Assembly: GCA_018821985.1 (NCBI GenBank)
Contig: JAHJKP010000045.1
Coordinates: 1 to 64,000 of the forward strand
DNA length: 64,000 bases
DNA from: Pseudomonadota bacterium
GTDB lineage: Bacteria; Desulfobacterota; Desulfobulbia; Desulfobulbales; Desulfocapsaceae
Direction of reading: 5' to 3'
Numbering within the stretch: the first letter of the stretch is position 1; each line of letters starts with the position of its first letter. The notes below the pieces were generated by a model. It was given only the letters and a program-made list of their open reading frames with translations, was not told the origin of the DNA and ran no database searches. This document shows, in pieces, positions 35,883 to 44,680 of the stretch. The position numbers and the translations under genes were made by a program.

Positions 35883-38879
35883 ATGACCAAAGAACCTGAA
35901 GTGCCTTTAAACAGTGGGCGGAAGAATAGAGCTATCCAATGGTTTATCCTGATACTGGCCCTGGTAATTATTGCCAGCGTCATTGTTTATCATACTGTCG
36001 CCACCCATCGTGCCATTACCGTCCAGGAACAACAGCAACTGCTGACCCAATCCCGTGTCATCTGCAGCAATATGAATCGCTCACTGGAATCGGCTGATCT
36101 TGTTCTGCAAGGCCTGGTTATCGACCTGCCCCACTTCACTGCCACTAAGAACAGTACAGGGGTTCTCCGTCGCCTAAAGGCGCTGACCAATGCCATGCCG
36201 GGTATTCGTACCCTGTTGACCCTTGATGAAAAAGGGATAGTTCTTGCATCGAGTCGTGAAGAGTTTATTGGCAAAGACTTCAGCAGCCGCAACTATTATC
36301 AGGTGCCGCGTGATCATGGTGATGTGATGGCACTCTATGTCTCTCCGCCTTTCAAGTCCATCCTCGGGCCGATTATTCTTAATCTCAGCCGGATTATTCC
36401 GGCAGTTGATGGCAGCTTTGGCGGCGTGGTCGTTGCCGCCCTTGATCCCAGCTATTTGGGCGTTCTGCTTTCTTCGGTACGGTATGCGCCGGATCTGGTC
36501 TGCACCATCACCCATGGGGATGGCCTGCGTTTCATGGTGGTGCCGGAGAGGCCGGAATTGGTGGGGAAAAACCAGGATGAGGAAGATTCATTTTTTTTTC
36601 GTCACAAGGCCAGCAGCAAAGTGGAGAACATCTATAGCGGAAAATCCGTGTCAACCGGCGAAGAAACTATGGTGGCAATTCAGACCGTCAGGCCAGACGC
36701 TCTAAATATGAATAAGCCGCTCTATGTCTTCATCAGTCGCAGGATGGATGCCATCTATGCTCCCTGGCGCCAGCAACTTCCAGGTATTGCACTCTTCTTC
36801 TTCCTGCTCTGCACTGTCTCAACGCTGGGCCTGAAATTTCTCCAACGACGGCAGAGGCAGCTGGAAGAGCAGGCCCAACAAATTCAGGCCTTGGTCAATA
36901 TGCGGCTGGGCCTGTTGGAGTACGCGGCCACGCACGATATGCATGAGCTGCTGCAGCAGACACTGGACGAAGTGTGCAGGCAGAGTAAGAGCCCGATTGG
37001 TTTTTATCATTTCGTCGAGGCCGATCAGCAGACCCTCTCCCTGCAGGCCTGGTCGACCCGTACGCTTATGGAATTCTGCACCGCCGAGGGGAGCGGACTC
37101 CACTACCCGATTAAAGAAGCCGGTGTCTGGGCGGATTGTATCCGTCAGCGGCGACCGGTTCTTCACAACAATTATGGCGAACTACCCAACAAAAAAGGGC
37201 TGCCGGAGGGGCATGCGCCGCTGATCCGCGAACTTGTCGTACCTATTTTCCGGGGTGAGAAGGTAGTGGCAATCCTGGGCATCGGTAACAAATCTGATGA
37301 TTATAGCGAGCAAGATGTCGAGTTGGTCTCCTATCTGGCGGATGTTGCCTGGGAAATTACGGAACGCAAGCGGGGTGAGGAAGAGCGGCAGAAGCTCGGT
37401 GTCCGCTACCAAACACTGCAGTCGGTGTCTCGTGACGGTATCCATATCCTTGATGAAGACGGTAATCTGGTAGAGTCGAATGGTTCTTTCCGCCAGATGC
37501 TGGGGTATGATCCTGCAGAGAATCTGCAGCTCAATGTCGCGGAATGGGATGCCGGTATTCCTGTAGAGGAATTGACGGCAAAGGTTCGGGAACTTATTCA
37601 CGCCCCTGCCATGTTTGAGTCCAAGCACCGCCGTCGTGACGGAACCATCTTTGACGTTGAGATCAGCGCCTGCGGAGTCCAGCTGGATGGGAAGTGGTAT
37701 CTCTACGCCTCCTCCCGTGACATCTCCAATCGCAAGGAAATGGAGGCCACGCTGCGTGAATCCCGTCAGCGTCTGGCCGATATTTTTGATTTTTTACCCG
37801 ATCCAACCTTTGTGGTGGATCAGGAAAAGAAGGTAGTCGCCTGGAACAGGGCGATGGAGGAGATGAGCGGCGTATCCCAGCAAGAGATGTTGGGGCAGGG
37901 TGATAATGCCTACTCCGTCCCGTTCTATGGTGAACGGCGGAATCTGTTGATTGACCTTCTTGATGCCGATGATGGAGACCTCAATGGTAAATATCAGCAT
38001 GTTACCCGTCAGGGAGAGCGTCTCTATGCTGAGGTCTTCTGTCCGGCATTATACAGCGGAAAAGGCGCCCCTGTCTGGGCCGTTGGCGCTCCCTTATATG
38101 ACAGTGACGGCAAGAGAATCGGTGCCATTGAGACGATCCGGGATATTACGGCCATCAAGGAGATAGAGACCAACCTCGCCCGTTCCAACCGCGAGCTGGA
38201 ACAGTTTGCCTATATTGCCTCCCATGATTTGCAGGAGCCGTTGCGTAAGATAGCCGGTTTTACAGAATTGCTGGCCAGCCGTTACAAGGGAACCTTTGAT
38301 GAAAAAGGTGAATCCTATATGGACTACATTGTTGACGGTGCCACGCGGATGCGAACTCTGATCAATGACATGCTGAGCTATTCGCGGATCATCCACAATA
38401 CCAGAGAGCTTGCGGAAACAGATTGCTCAAAGGTGGTATCCAAGGTACTCCAGGACATGGAGCTTAGCATCAAGGAAAACAAGGCTGAGATCGTTTGTGG
38501 TCCCCTGCCGGTCATTCAGGTTGACAAGGCCCAGCTGGGGCAGCTGTTCCAGAACCTGATCGCTAACGCCATCAGATACCATGGCGCGGAACCGCCCAGG
38601 ATAACCATCAATGCAACTTGCCAGCAGAATGAATGGCTTTTTTCTGTTAGTGATAACGGCATTGGTATCGCCCCGGAATTCTACCAGCGGATTTTCGCCA
38701 TCTTTCAGCGTCTGCATACCCGCGCCGAGTATCCCGGCACGGGTATCGGCCTGGCGATCTGTCAAAAGATCGTTGAACGTCATGGCGGTAAAATCTGGGT
38801 AGAGTCGAAGGAAGGGAGTGGTTCGACCTTCTTTTTCACCCTGCCCACAACACCGAATAATCAGGAAAAAATAATATGA
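35883..38879 (+). CDS. Membrane sensor histidine kinase (Cache-GAF-PAS-PAS-HisKA-HATPase)
   Basis: Sensor kinase of 998 residues. TM1 (about 17-37) and TM2 (about 298-318) bracket a periplasmic PDC/dCache-type sensor of about 260 residues (LLTLDEKGIVLASSREEFIGKDFSSRNYY). Cytoplasmic parts: GAF (about 340-500), PAS1 (about 505-625, DGIHILDEDGNLVESNGSF), PAS2 (about 635-760), a phosphoacceptor helix with His781 (YIASHDLQEPLRKI) and an ATPase domain (about 870-990; NLIANAIRYHG, DNGIGIAPEF, GTGIGLAICQKI). The kinase core is of the phytochrome-like DLQEPL type, which often pairs with Rcp1-type receivers such as the one at 39833. Its stop overlaps the next start by 4 bases. Confidence 0.92.
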   Translation: MTKEPEVPLNSGRKNRAIQWFILILALVIIASVIVYHTVATHRAITVQEQQQLLTQSRVICSNMNRSLESADLVLQGLVIDLPHFTATKNSTGVLRRLKALTNAMPGIRTLLTLDEKGIVLASSREEFIGKDFSSRNYYQVPRDHGDVMALYVSPPFKSILGPIILNLSRIIPAVDGSFGGVVVAALDPSYLGVLLSSVRYAPDLVCTITHGDGLRFMVVPERPELVGKNQDEEDSFFFRHKASSKVENIYSGKSVSTGEETMVAIQTVRPDALNMNKPLYVFISRRMDAIYAPWRQQLPGIALFFFLLCTVSTLGLKFLQRRQRQLEEQAQQIQALVNMRLGLLEYAATHDMHELLQQTLDEVCRQSKSPIGFYHFVEADQQTLSLQAWSTRTLMEFCTAEGSGLHYPIKEAGVWADCIRQRRPVLHNNYGELPNKKGLPEGHAPLIRELVVPIFRGEKVVAILGIGNKSDDYSEQDVELVSYLADVAWEITERKRGEEERQKLGVRYQTLQSVSRDGIHILDEDGNLVESNGSFRQMLGYDPAENLQLNVAEWDAGIPVEELTAKVRELIHAPAMFESKHRRRDGTIFDVEISACGVQLDGKWYLYASSRDISNRKEMEATLRESRQRLADIFDFLPDPTFVVDQEKKVVAWNRAMEEMSGVSQQEMLGQGDNAYSVPFYGERRNLLIDLLDADDGDLNGKYQHVTRQGERLYAEVFCPALYSGKGAPVWAVGAPLYDSDGKRIGAIETIRDITAIKEIETNLARSNRELEQFAYIASHDLQEPLRKIAGFTELLASRYKGTFDEKGESYMDYIVDGATRMRTLINDMLSYSRIIHNTRELAETDCSKVVSKVLQDMELSIKENKAEIVCGPLPVIQVDKAQLGQLFQNLIANAIRYHGAEPPRITINATCQQNEWLFSVSDNGIGIAPEFYQRIFAIFQRLHTRAEYPGTGIGLAICQKIVERHGGKIWVESKEGSGSTFFFTLPTTPNNQEKII

Positions 38880-39784
38880 GCGATAAATTTCTGCATACCA
38901 TCCTTTTGATTGAAGACGATCCGGGCGATGTACTGCTGCTTCAAGAGATGTTGGAGCTACAGGGGTGCAAGGCGCGCTTGGTCACTGTCGAACGACTTTC
39001 TGAAGGAATAAGCTATCTGCAACAGAATCATTGTGATGTTATTTTTTTGGACATGAATCTGCCGGACAGCAGCGGGCTTCCAACCGTGACCCGTCTGTTG
39101 GAGGCTGTGTCCACCACGCCGATCATTGTTCTGACCGGACTCTCTGATGGATCCTTTGGTACTGAAGCGGTTAAGTTAGGGGCTCAGGACTATCTGCTGA
39201 AGGGAGATATTGACGGCAGGATGCTGAAACGTGCCATGTTTTATGCCGTTGAACGCAAAAAACTGGAGGTAGCCCTGAAACAGACCAGGGACCTCTTTGA
39301 ACGCGAGGCTCGTATTGACTATCTGACCGGCATTTATAACCGGATGATGTTCAACGAACTACTGGAGGCTGAACTTCAGCGTGCCAGAAGATATACCACT
39401 GATTTATCCCTGATCATGTTTGATCTGGATCACTTTAAAAAGATCAATGATTCCTGCGGCCATACTATAGGTGATCACGTTCTCAAAGAGGTGGCTCAGC
39501 TTGTATCCGACAATATTCGGGCGCATGATGTCTTTGCCCGCTGGGGCGGGGAGGAGTTTATGGTGCTTAGTCCCAAAAACATGCAAAGCCAGGCTGCTGT
39601 CTTGGCTGAAAAACTGCGCTCTTTATGCGCAGCTCATGACTTCGGCAATGGACTGCATGTTACCGCCAGCTTTGGTGTGACCCAGTATAAATCTGATGAC
39701 ACTCTGGAATCTTTTACTGCCCGGACAGATGAAGCTCTCTATCTGGCAAAGGAAAATGGCAGGAACCGGGTTGAGTCGCACTAA
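38876..39784 (+). CDS. Response regulator with GGDEF diguanylate cyclase domain
   Basis: Receiver domain (about 8-125) with acidic pair EDD at 13-15, phosphoacceptor D59 (VIFLDMNLPDSSG) and Lys in YLLKGD; then a GGDEF domain (about 150-302) with the active motif GGEEF (224-228) and substrate-binding HFKKINDSCGH. It should make cyclic di-GMP when phosphorylated. I see no RxxD inhibitory site just before the motif (sequence ARWGGEEF). ATGA overlap with the kinase gene shows coupling, so that kinase is its likely partner. Confidence 0.93.
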   Translation: MSDKFLHTILLIEDDPGDVLLLQEMLELQGCKARLVTVERLSEGISYLQQNHCDVIFLDMNLPDSSGLPTVTRLLEAVSTTPIIVLTGLSDGSFGTEAVKLGAQDYLLKGDIDGRMLKRAMFYAVERKKLEVALKQTRDLFEREARIDYLTGIYNRMMFNELLEAELQRARRYTTDLSLIMFDLDHFKKINDSCGHTIGDHVLKEVAQLVSDNIRAHDVFARWGGEEFMVLSPKNMQSQAAVLAEKLRSLCAAHDFGNGLHVTASFGVTQYKSDDTLESFTARTDEALYLAKENGRNRVESH

Positions 39785-39832
39785 TCTAGTGAATCTCCGT
39801 AAAATAATACTTCGACTAAAGGCACATGAACT

Positions 39833-40273
39833 ATGAATGGAAATAAAATAGTAGATATACTGCTTGTGGAAGATGATCCTGGTGATGTTGAATTGACCCG
39901 TGAAGGACTCGCTGCAGGAAAGCTTTTCGTCAATTTGCACACTGTTGATGATGGTATCAAGGCCTTACGCTATTTGAGACATGAGGAGCCGTATGTTGAT
40001 ACCGTTCGGCCTGATATCATTCTCCTTGACCTTAACTTGCCGCGTATGGACGGCAGAGAGACCCTGAAAGAGATCAAGGCCGATGAGCGCCTGAGAAGCA
40101 TTCCGGTGATCGTGTTGACCACCTCGGAAGCAGACATCGATATCCTCAAATGTTACGACCTGGGTGCAAGTTGCTATATCTCAAAACCGGTCGGTTTTGA
40201 GGCATTCCTGAAGGTTGTGCGGTCGCTGGAAGATTTCTGGTTCACCGTAGTCAAAATGCCACCCAAGGACTAA
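39833..40273 (+). CDS. Single-domain response regulator (Rcp1-like)
   Basis: A 146-residue receiver alone: acidic pair EDDPGDVELT at the start, phosphoacceptor Asp in IILLDLNLPRMDGRE (about 65), Thr/Ser switch VIVLTTSEAD and Lys in YISKPVGFEAFLKVV. The DPGDVELT start and the long loop after beta-strand 2 are typical of Rcp1-type receivers that serve phytochrome-like kinases. It lies 48 bases after the GGDEF regulator and ends the three-gene unit. Confidence 0.93.
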   Translation: MNGNKIVDILLVEDDPGDVELTREGLAAGKLFVNLHTVDDGIKALRYLRHEEPYVDTVRPDIILLDLNLPRMDGRETLKEIKADERLRSIPVIVLTTSEADIDILKCYDLGASCYISKPVGFEAFLKVVRSLEDFWFTVVKMPPKD

Positions 40274-40309
40274 ACAGAAGGACTATGGTTCTGAGAGAGT
40301 GAGGTCGAG

Positions 40310-40360
40310 AGCGGCTTTTTGCCAATCACCATCCATGATAGAAAGCCGCTTTCTGTTTTT
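40310..40360 (+). terminator. Intrinsic terminator of the kinase-regulator operon
   Basis: AGCGGCTTT (40310-40318) pairs with AAAGCCGCT (40342-40350) around a 23-base loop, followed by TTCTGTTTTT. It lies 37 bases after the last regulator stop. Confidence 0.7.
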
Positions 40361-40367
40361 GTTGGCC

Positions 40368-40831
40368 TCAGTTGATGACGATCAATGCATAGTTCTTGTT
40401 CTGGTAACCAATCAACGAATGAAAGACATTGGCCACCAGCTTGACTTCGGGGATAAGTCCTGCTGGGTCGACCTTGAATATCCGCATGGCCACACCGCAT
40501 GCCTCAAATCGCACACCTTTCTTTTTTAACACCCGGAAGAGGTGGAGAGCCTCCTCGTCGAGTTCGGCGGGTGTTAGAAGTTTGACCGTTGGGCCACGGA
40601 AAACAACAATCATCTCCGGTTTCACGTTTTGCGCGGAGATACCCGTCCAGGTCTCATCCAAGAGTTTCAGATTGAATATCAGCGAGTCAAGATCAGCCAA
40701 CCGCACATCGAAAATGACCTTGGCCCCAACTCGGCCAGGGCTTCGTTAGCGGCCGGTTTCTGTGCAGCGTGTAGAGGCGAAGAACAGATGAGCATGAACA
40801 GTAGTATCGGCATCAAGTGTCGAACAAGCAT
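40368..40831 (-). pseudogene. DsrE-family periplasmic protein, frame broken near the N-terminus
   Basis: A minus-strand gene that appears to be frameshifted. It starts well: AAGGAG, then ATG at 40831 and a signal peptide (MLVRHLMPILLFMLICSS..., cleaved near LHA-AQ). At the run CCCC (40724-40727; GGGG on the coding strand) the frame shifts. Adding one G joins ...EALAELG to AKVIFDVRLADLDSLIF and on through the DsrE-like body (EMIVVFRGPTVKLLT, KGVRFEACGVAMRIF, ANVFHSLIGYQNKNYALIVIN) to the stop at 40368. Without the shift the first frame stops at 40679. A homopolymer error in the assembly is as likely as true decay. Such secreted DsrE proteins are common in sulfur-metabolising bacteria; the role is unknown. 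Confidence 0.8.
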
Positions 40832-40892
40832 GGTGTCGTCTCCTTCTTTGTCAGGTTGATAAAGAACAATAAATTCTTCCCCTTCTCTTCTT

Positions 40893-43436
40893 CTATTCCA
40901 CTCTGTTACGAAAAGTTCCCAGTGATCCTGGATGGTGCAGCTCTTCTTCCATCTCTACTGTATGGCAGACGGCGCAACCGCGGTCGGCCCCGAGGGGATA
41001 GGGGCTGTTCTGGTATTGCAGAGGTTGCAGGTTTCCTATCTCTTTACTGTAGGCATTGTCAGCCGGGTAGAGGGCATGCTGTGAACCATGGCATGAGGTG
41101 CAGAGCAGAGCACCTTCCTCTCCATGTCGGTGGACAAACAATCCCTTTTTTCCCGTACTCCAGGTATTAAAGGCGGTACTGGAGTCAGGCGGTTGAAAGC
41201 CCACATGACAGGTCAGGCAGTCGGGCTCCATGCTCCACGGCATCCGGCCTTTGATGGTATCTTGTGCCACCTCTCCCTTGTCAGCAAGCAAAGCAAGAAG
41301 CCTAGCGCTTCCAGGCTTTTGTGTCTCTCCTTTTTCTTTCAGCAGGCTCATGGCGTGATCCGCGAGAGCGCCGTGGCAGTTTGTGCATTCGAGTCCGAGG
41401 GTGCTGTGCAGGTCCTCCATGTTACCGGTGGCGCCCTGAGCACTATTGGCATGACAGAAGGTGCAACTGTTGTTTTCTTTATAAAGATAGGTGGCGTGAA
41501 AACCATGCATGGCAGCTGAGAGATTGAGCAGCTCAGGTTGGCCAGCTGCCCCTTGGCTGCTGTCGGCATGACAGTTTTGGCAGACCACGATCTTGCCGGC
41601 ATGAAAGTCCTGGCTGAGCCTCGTGCTGCTGCGTTTGTCGTGGATGGCCAGGATATCTGCGGCAGTTTGCCGGGAGAGACCGGTGCGGCCCTGTTGTCGC
41701 CATGGCCCACCGTGACAGTTCCGGCAGCCGATCTCGTTTGAGATGCCAATTTTCAGACGGGTTGTGGCAATCACCTTCCCCTCTTTAACCGCCTCGATCT
41801 CGGCCAGGAGATAGGGACGGAAATCTTTGGCGATTGGAGGGATCTTTGCCAGGGTTGTTTCAAATGTGCCATCCGCACCAATCATCTTACCGAGAAGAGG
41901 TCCCTGGTCGGTGTCAATCCGGTAGCTTACCTGGATATCGTTGGTCAGGACGCTGGGGGTCTCTCCCCGCATGATGACTTGGGCCTGCAGGGTTGGTGGC
42001 GCAAAAGAGAAATCAATTCCGGACTGCTCCGGTTCGGAAGAGAGAACCATGCCCTTGTCGCTGCTGGCGAGGATCAGATATTCTGCGGTTTCCTGGTCAA
42101 AGAGCGCAGGTTTGATACTCTCTTTGCTGATTTTTACCATATTGCTAACTATTCCAGGAACAAGACGGGTGGTGAGATAATCGGCAAGAATACCCTGTTC
42201 TTCCACGGTTCCGGCAAAGGGCGGCATGTAAGGATTGGCTGTGCCCATGGTTGCCAGAAAGGAGCGCATACCGGTAGGCGAAAAACGTCTGGCCAGGGGC
42301 AGGATATCGTTTAAAGGGCCACCGGCTGAGTGGCAGGGCATGCAGAGCAGGGTGAACAGTTTCTTACCGGCATCCATGCGGTTTTCAGCGGTTATGGTTT
42401 TGTTTTTTACCCAACGTGCGGATGCAAGGACGCCTGTTTTCTGGATCTGCCCCATGTCTGCCTTTTTGATGGATGTGGAATACATGTAATCGTGAATGAT
42501 ATAGGGCCTGCGTCCACCTTCACGGATAAATTCGAAACTGCCCAGATAGAGGAAACCAAGGAGCAGGAGCAGCCAGGCCAGTGGCTTGCGCACGGCTTGC
42601 GGTCGGAGGATGGCCATGGTCAGGCCGCCGGCAAAGATCAGCGGCGAGAGCCAGATAAAGAGCGTCAGGAAAGGTTTCATCTCTGGGGCTCTGCTGAAGA
42701 TCATCTCCTGTTGCGGGAGCGGCAGCGCGGTTTTGTACCACAGGGCCGATCCCAGAAGCAGTATCAGGGGCGGCAGCAGCCACATCCCACAGTAACGGAC
42801 CAGGGTGTGGCGCACTGTTGTCTCTTTGATATTTACACTGGTCAGGAAACCAAAAAGTCCGGCAATCATCAGAGCCATAAAGGTGCGGAAGAAGAGGGCC
42901 GGCCAGAAAGTGGGGTTGAAAAATCCCGACCAGAAATTGTTGTCGGTCAGCCAGGACCCGGGGGTGAGCATGAAGTCAATGATGCCGTTGATGAGAAAAA
43001 GCGACATCCAGGCACAACCAAAGTAGATCCAGCCCAGGAGCAGGTGTTTCTTCGGTTCCAGCCGGTCAAAGGTGTAGTAGTAGAAGAGCAGGGAGACGAT
43101 CTCGGCCAGAAAAAAGACCCACTCCATGGCCCAGCCAAAGACAAAGGTATGGATCAGGGAAGAGGTGGCAGCCGGACTGAGCAGGGCGATTGTGAACCAG
43201 ATCCCCACGCCGGTCATGCCGCCGAAGACCATGGTCAGTAGCAGAAAAAATTTGGCGTGTTTGTGGGTATAGGCTAGGATCTCGGATGATCCTTCGCGCA
43301 ACCCTTTCATTTCGGTCAAGACCAGAAACAGTCCGCCGCCTACGGCAAAATGGGAGACATAAACATGGACAATGGCGATGAGGGCGATGAGCAGACCGCC
43401 GCCAAAGGCGTCCAGCTGCCAGACAGGATAGTTCAT
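40893..43436 (-). CDS. CydA-like membrane protein fused to an octaheme cytochrome c region
   Basis: Predicted electron-transfer subunit of 847 residues. Residues 1-300 have about 8 TM helices and align by eye with CydA: a His in the first helix (VHVYVSHFAVGGG), GGMTGVGIWF for CydA's GVATGI, AMEWVFFLAEI for EGIFAFFLEA, and GCAWMSLFLINGIIDFM for GSNLSALWILVANAWM. A monoheme cytochrome c domain follows (CMPCH, about 366-370; PYMPPFAGT). The rest has seven more sites: CRNCH, CQNCH, CTFCH, CTNCH, CLTCH, CTSCH and CAVCH. No signal peptide is needed, as the TM core would place the hemes outside. Quinol oxidation passing electrons to periplasmic hemes is my inference. It overlaps its partner's gene by 4 bases. 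Confidence 0.85.
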   Translation of the reverse strand: MNYPVWQLDAFGGGLLIALIAIVHVYVSHFAVGGGLFLVLTEMKGLREGSSEILAYTHKHAKFFLLLTMVFGGMTGVGIWFTIALLSPAATSSLIHTFVFGWAMEWVFFLAEIVSLLFYYYTFDRLEPKKHLLLGWIYFGCAWMSLFLINGIIDFMLTPGSWLTDNNFWSGFFNPTFWPALFFRTFMALMIAGLFGFLTSVNIKETTVRHTLVRYCGMWLLPPLILLLGSALWYKTALPLPQQEMIFSRAPEMKPFLTLFIWLSPLIFAGGLTMAILRPQAVRKPLAWLLLLLGFLYLGSFEFIREGGRRPYIIHDYMYSTSIKKADMGQIQKTGVLASARWVKNKTITAENRMDAGKKLFTLLCMPCHSAGGPLNDILPLARRFSPTGMRSFLATMGTANPYMPPFAGTVEEQGILADYLTTRLVPGIVSNMVKISKESIKPALFDQETAEYLILASSDKGMVLSSEPEQSGIDFSFAPPTLQAQVIMRGETPSVLTNDIQVSYRIDTDQGPLLGKMIGADGTFETTLAKIPPIAKDFRPYLLAEIEAVKEGKVIATTRLKIGISNEIGCRNCHGGPWRQQGRTGLSRQTAADILAIHDKRSSTRLSQDFHAGKIVVCQNCHADSSQGAAGQPELLNLSAAMHGFHATYLYKENNSCTFCHANSAQGATGNMEDLHSTLGLECTNCHGALADHAMSLLKEKGETQKPGSARLLALLADKGEVAQDTIKGRMPWSMEPDCLTCHVGFQPPDSSTAFNTWSTGKKGLFVHRHGEEGALLCTSCHGSQHALYPADNAYSKEIGNLQPLQYQNSPYPLGADRGCAVCHTVEMEEELHHPGSLGTFRNRVE

Positions 43437-44503
43437 GATTGTACCTCCTTGTCAGCAGGGAGGACCAGCTTGATCATCCACCAGATCAGATAGAGGCCGG
43501 CGGCAAAGAGCAGCAGAAAAAGGATCATTGGTGAATATTGGGGGACAACCTCTAGATCCGAGGTGGAAAACCAGGGAGCCAGAGTCTGCCGGCGGACAAG
43601 TTCCCGGACCGTCACCATGCAGATGATGGCCCCAAGGACGGCACCGGCCGCATGGCGGACGCGGTATTGCAGACCGTAGATCAGGGACAGGATGGCGGCT
43701 CCAATGCCGGCCAGGAGAAAACCCAGTAAGAATGCGCCGGCAGCCCCAGTTACACTGCGTATGGATGTGGGCAGGCCGCCGTAGTACCAAGTACCGATTC
43801 CAAAATTGCAGATGGTGGCATAGGAAAACCAGTTCATAGCAGAGGGGATGTGGGCTGCCGCTGCGGTGTTGCCGCCTCGTCTTTGCCAGTCATGGTAGAG
43901 GCCGAGGGCGAGTCCGCCCACGGCCACTGAGGCAAAGACGGAATGGAGATAGCGGGGCAGCAGGGTGGGATCTCCAAAGTTCAGCAGTAATCCGTTGGGG
44001 TGATCAAAATAGCGGACCCAGCTCTCAGGGCTGACCATCAGGCTCATGTTGTTGGTGAAGAAAAAGGCGATGGTGAGCAGGAAGAGAGCGATAACTGTGG
44101 TGAGCAGGGTGTGCAGGCCGGGCATCCTTGCAAATTGCAGGTTGTAGATATAGGCAGCATAGTAGGCAAGAATGAGAAGGGCCACGATGGAGAGCCAGAA
44201 CACGGCCATGAGCACTGAGCTGGTGTACATGAAGTGGCCGTAGAGAACCTGGAGAAAGAGCAGGGGGGCGACGCCGAAGTTGACGGCAAAGGCAATGGTA
44301 AAGGGAAGTTTTTGGGAGATCAGTTGGCTTTCAGCCGGACTTGATTCCTTGAGCGCGTGATTGATACAGGCGATGATGGCCCAGCCCAGCATGATATTCA
44401 TCACCAGTAGATGGAGGAGAAAGGTGATTGAAAGCAGGATCTGAAACCAGCCCCATGGAACTTGCAAGGCGTCCGGGGTTGGAATAAGGTGTGCGGGAAT
44501 CAT
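43433..44503 (-). CDS. Second CydA-like membrane subunit of the bd-like multiheme complex
   Basis: A 356-residue protein with about 9 TM helices and no heme c site. Its first half resembles the CydA core (WFQILLSITFLLHLLVMNIMLG, then AVNFGVAPLLFLQVLYGHFMY where CydA has INFAIGVATGIILEFQFG). It is not a normal CydB. GGAGG lies just before the ATG. The ATGA overlap with the octaheme gene shows the two are made together, so I expect a heterodimeric membrane core. Ligand residues cannot be assigned by eye. Confidence 0.75.
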   Translation of the reverse strand: MIPAHLIPTPDALQVPWGWFQILLSITFLLHLLVMNIMLGWAIIACINHALKESSPAESQLISQKLPFTIAFAVNFGVAPLLFLQVLYGHFMYTSSVLMAVFWLSIVALLILAYYAAYIYNLQFARMPGLHTLLTTVIALFLLTIAFFFTNNMSLMVSPESWVRYFDHPNGLLLNFGDPTLLPRYLHSVFASVAVGGLALGLYHDWQRRGGNTAAAAHIPSAMNWFSYATICNFGIGTWYYGGLPTSIRSVTGAAGAFLLGFLLAGIGAAILSLIYGLQYRVRHAAGAVLGAIICMVTVRELVRRQTLAPWFSTSDLEVVPQYSPMILFLLLFAAGLYLIWWMIKLVLPADKEVQS

Positions 44504-44554
44504 GATGCCTCCATGGTTTTTTTGGCAGAGTAGGGACTCTCTCTTCTGCTATCT

Positions 44555-44583
44555 GTTATAGGGGATATGAAAAAAAAAAGCAA
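44555..44583 (-). promoter_or_regulatory. Candidate promoter of the bd-like multiheme operon
   Basis: On the minus strand TTGCTT (44583-44578) and TATAAC (44560-44555) are 17 bases apart, a good sigma70-type layout. The start codon of the first gene lies about 50 bases downstream at 44503. Confidence 0.5.
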
Positions 44584-44600
44584 AAACTAAGAGAAATGAG

Positions 44601-44610
44601 AAGAATTCTT
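44601..44610. promoter_or_regulatory. Palindrome AAGAATTCTT between the two divergent promoters
   Basis: A perfect 10-base palindrome lies just before the -35 box of the rrf2 promoter and 17 bases upstream of the -35 box of the leftward promoter. Its place fits an operator that could act on both genes; it is also a short AT-rich palindrome that could arise by chance. Confidence 0.35.
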
Positions 44611-44611
44611 A

Positions 44612-44640
44612 TTGACATGATTGAGTAAATTTTTTATAGG
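44612..44640 (+). promoter_or_regulatory. Candidate sigma70 promoter of rrf2-cydAB
   Basis: A consensus -35 box TTGACA (44612-44617) is followed, after exactly 17 bases, by TATAGG (44635-44640) as -10 box. The expected start of transcription is near 44647, inside the GACTA/TAGTC dyad. Confidence 0.6.
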
Positions 44641-44661
44641 ACTATTAAAGTCTTATTAGTC
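44640..44661. promoter_or_regulatory. Candidate Rrf2 operator dyad
   Basis: GACTA (44640-44644) and TAGTC (44657-44661) form an inverted repeat with a 12-base AT-rich centre, covering the predicted transcription start of rrf2. Rrf2 regulators bind dyads of this size and often repress their own gene, so autoregulation is likely; binding is inferred. Confidence 0.45.
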
Positions 44662-44680
44662 GTGTTTGAAGGGGGTTGGT

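Noticed and set aside
42330-43241. 303-codon frame opposite the CydA-like gene
   Set aside because: Antisense to transmembrane helices; the charged product is an artefact of the complement.
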